From Actinomadura macrotermitis (lineage in GTDB: Bacteria; Actinomycetota; Actinomycetes; Streptosporangiales; Streptosporangiaceae), in contig NZ_WEGH01000001.1 of assembly GCF_009604375.1 (NCBI RefSeq), positions 2,294,001 to 2,358,000 on the forward strand: DNA of 64,000 nt, in the 5' to 3' direction. The position numbers and the translations under genes were made by a program. Position 1 is the stretch's first letter, and every line of letters begins with the position of its first letter. Positions 62,309 to 64,000 of this stretch are shown in pieces. A model generated the notes under the pieces. It did not search any database, was not told the origin of the DNA, and saw nothing but the letters and a program-made list of their open reading frames with translations.

Positions 62309-63778
62309 CTACGCGCGGTTCCGACGTGGCACGAACGCCGCGATCCTGGTCGCCGCGTCCTCGGCCAGCTCCTCCGCAACGACCGCGTACACGTCGGCGG
62401 TGAACGCTGACGAGGCGTGGCCGAGGATCTCGCTCACGACCTTCATGTCAACGCCGGCGGCGAGCAGCATCGTGGCCGAGCCATGCCGCAGGTCGTGCAG
62501 CCGGACGGGCGGCAGCGGCGGCCCGGTCAGCGCGGCCTCGACCTCGTGCGCGGTGACGCGCGTGCGGCCGATGATCTGCTCACGCGTCCAGCCGTCCGCG
62601 GCCCGCCGGCGGATGTTGCCGTACCGGCGGATCAGGCGCGTGAAGTGGTGCGAGACCCCTTCGGGCCGCAGCGGCTGCCCGTCCTCGCGGGTGAAGACCC
62701 GCCCCGAGTCCGTCCACGCCTCGCCCCACATCACGCGCTCTTCGAGCTGGCGCTTGCGCCACGCCTTCAGCACGTCGGCGGTGCGCTGGTCGAAGACGAT
62801 GACGCGGTCGGAGTCCTCGGACTTCACGTCGTCCAGGGTGTCGTCGGGCTGCGCCTGGCGGACGTGCAGCCGGCGCCGCTCGGTGCTGAGGTCTGGCCGA
62901 TCCAGGCCAACCAGTTCACCGCGGCGCATCCCCCAGTAGGCGCCCAGGTGCCACAGCGGGTACAGCCGGTCGCCTTCGGCGAAGTCCAGAAACGCACCGC
63001 ACTGCGCGGCCGTCCAGACCATCACCTTGCCGGGGACCTTGCCGGTCTCCTCCCAGTGCTGGACGCGCTCGTCCGTCCACAGCAGCGGCTTGTCGCGGCC
63101 CTTGCGGGCGGCGCCGCCCTTGCTGCGGAAGACCCCTTCGGCGGGGTTCTCGTCCAGGATTCTGGAGACCTTCACCGCGTCGTTGAGCGCGGCGTTCAGC
63201 ACGATGTGCACGCGCTTGATGCGCGACTCGGAGATCGGCCGGTTGGAGTACCGCTCCCCCTTCAGCGTCGCCCGCGCGGCGAGCAGGCGCCGCAACATCT
63301 CGGTGGGGCGCTTCTCTTCGGCCGGCCGGTTGATCTGCCGCATGGCGGTATACAGCTCGCGGATCTGGTCCTGACCGAGCTGCCCCATGAGCTTGAGGTG
63401 GCCGAGGCCCGGCTTCAGGTACAGGTCGATGACCTCGCGGTCGGTGTTCAGCGTCGACCGCTTCAAGCCCTCGCCGGACTCGGCCTCGGCGACGCGCCAA
63501 GCGTGCCGCTTCTCCAGGTATTCACCGAAGGTGATCTTCCGGTCATACGCCTTGCCGTTCTTGCCAGCCTGCCCGACGACCTTCCCCAACTCGACCTTGC
63601 ATTCGGTCTCGGTGTCGAAGGGGCCGATGCGCGGCTGTCGCCGCTTGCCGTCCGCGCCCTTGGGCGCCTCGTAGCGGGCGTACCACTTCCCGTGGCGCCG
63701 TTTGTCCAGGTCGGGGCACTGTTTCCCGAGCAGCTTGCCGGTCTCGTCGCGGCACGAGCACGCCTTGAAGGGTTTCAT
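62309..63778 (-). CDS. int: Tyrosine-family site-specific integrase
   Basis: A 489-aa recombinase. A short N-terminal Cys-containing/AP2-like region (KACSC...KQCPDL, 6-23; WYARYEAPKG) and SAM-like core-binding domain precede the catalytic domain. Catalytic residues: Arg285/286 (GMRRGELVGL), His428 and Arg431 (HDLRHG), His454 (LGHASS) and Tyr464. It catalyses excision and integration at the adjacent tRNA-Arg 3' end. Size and sequence fit actinomycete ICE (AICE/pSAM2-like) or phage integrases. The element extends to the right, out of the window. Confidence 0.93.
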   Translation of the reverse strand: MKPFKACSCRDETGKLLGKQCPDLDKRRHGKWYARYEAPKGADGKRRQPRIGPFDTETECKVELGKVVGQAGKNGKAYDRKITFGEYLEKRHAWRVAEAESGEGLKRSTLNTDREVIDLYLKPGLGHLKLMGQLGQDQIRELYTAMRQINRPAEEKRPTEMLRRLLAARATLKGERYSNRPISESRIKRVHIVLNAALNDAVKVSRILDENPAEGVFRSKGGAARKGRDKPLLWTDERVQHWEETGKVPGKVMVWTAAQCGAFLDFAEGDRLYPLWHLGAYWGMRRGELVGLDRPDLSTERRRLHVRQAQPDDTLDDVKSEDSDRVIVFDQRTADVLKAWRKRQLEERVMWGEAWTDSGRVFTREDGQPLRPEGVSHHFTRLIRRYGNIRRRAADGWTREQIIGRTRVTAHEVEAALTGPPLPPVRLHDLRHGSATMLLAAGVDMKVVSEILGHASSAFTADVYAVVAEELAEDAATRIAAFVPRRNRA

Positions 63779-63792
63779 GGAAGGTCCACTCG

Positions 63793-63999
63793 TCAGAAAG
63801 GGGGATCTTCGTTAGGAGACGCATTGGTCGGCGGAGGGAACACCGGCTTATCCGGCTCGACCAGACGCAGCAACTCATGGAGTCGCCGTGCGATCTCATT
63901 TTCCAGAGGGGCAGGGCTCCTATCGATCTTCTCGCCGTCAAACCACTCTTCCGGGCGGTACCAATCAAGCCGACTCGGGCTCCAGACGAGGTTGTACTT
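63793..63999 (-). CDS. C-terminal part of unknown gene upstream of int, cut by window edge
   Basis: An open reverse frame ends at TGA 63793-63795, 14 bp before the int ATG. The 68 visible residues (for example NLVWSPSRLDWYRPEEWFDG and ARRLHELLRLVEPDKPVFPP) are protein-like and charged. In such elements this position is usually held by an excisionase or a small accessory gene co-transcribed with int. No family is recognised from this fragment. Confidence 0.5.
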   Translation of the reverse strand, partial: KYNLVWSPSRLDWYRPEEWFDGEKIDRSPAPLENEIARRLHELLRLVEPDKPVFPPPTNASPNEDPPF

Positions 64000-64000
64000 C

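Overview
The window is chromosomal DNA from a high-GC actinomycete. GTG/TTG starts, dense 4-bp ATGA/GTGA overlaps, PucR/TetR/LysR regulators, a membrane-anchored Ser/Thr kinase, a WXG100-like giant protein and the galU-glp-moaC-mog-rimJ-sepX neighbourhood all fit Actinomycetia. A Streptosporangiales member such as Actinomadura is my best guess, as inference only. There is no rRNA and no CRISPR array. Two tRNA genes are present, tRNA-Ala(CGC) and tRNA-Arg(CCT).

Layout. 0-30 kb is a mosaic of small regulator/enzyme modules: a CGNR regulator facing an epoxide hydrolase across a duplicated palindrome; LysR facing a carboxymuconolactone-decarboxylase-like protein across a 28-bp palindrome; an AraC regulator with a RibD/DHFR-like reductase; a secreted PLD-fold protein; a lone ketosynthase convergent with a phytoene-desaturase-like oxidoreductase; a GABA catabolic set (ALDH, PucR, GabT); a TetR regulator; a sulfonate/nitrate-type ABC transporter beside a CitA/DcuS-type two-component system; a DUF1254 protein; a decayed YihY gene; a Ser/Thr kinase; and a NarL-type two-component system upstream of an MMPL transporter.

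30-44.6 kb is accessory. Its genes use more A/T-ending codons and many are broken: a DUF433-type DNA-binding protein, an XRE-TPR regulator with a coupled 2'-5' RNA ligase, a small conserved protein and a relaxase all carry frameshifts or truncations. Intact genes here include a lipoprotein, a 794-aa WXG100-like protein and a 1528-aa STAND/NLR-type protein (PD-(D/E)xK-like nuclease, NB-ARC, TPRs, zinc-binding C-terminus). The NLR-type gene is the best candidate for a new anti-phage system. The island abuts the 3' end of tRNA-Ala, a typical integration site.

44.6-62 kb is core-like: sepX, rimJ, an inserted amino-sugar (aga/nag) operon with its DeoR regulator, mog-moaC-glp-galU, 5-formyl-THF cyclo-ligase, a 2-hydroxyacid dehydrogenase, a K+/H+ antiporter, FmdB, an orphan NarJ-like chaperone, MTA phosphorylase, a SAF protein, two tandem MscL channels and a DD-carboxypeptidase. 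The pfkB gene in the aga operon has lost its middle in frame. At 62.1 kb a tRNA-Arg is followed by a tyrosine integrase, marking the left end of a second integrated element that runs off the right edge.
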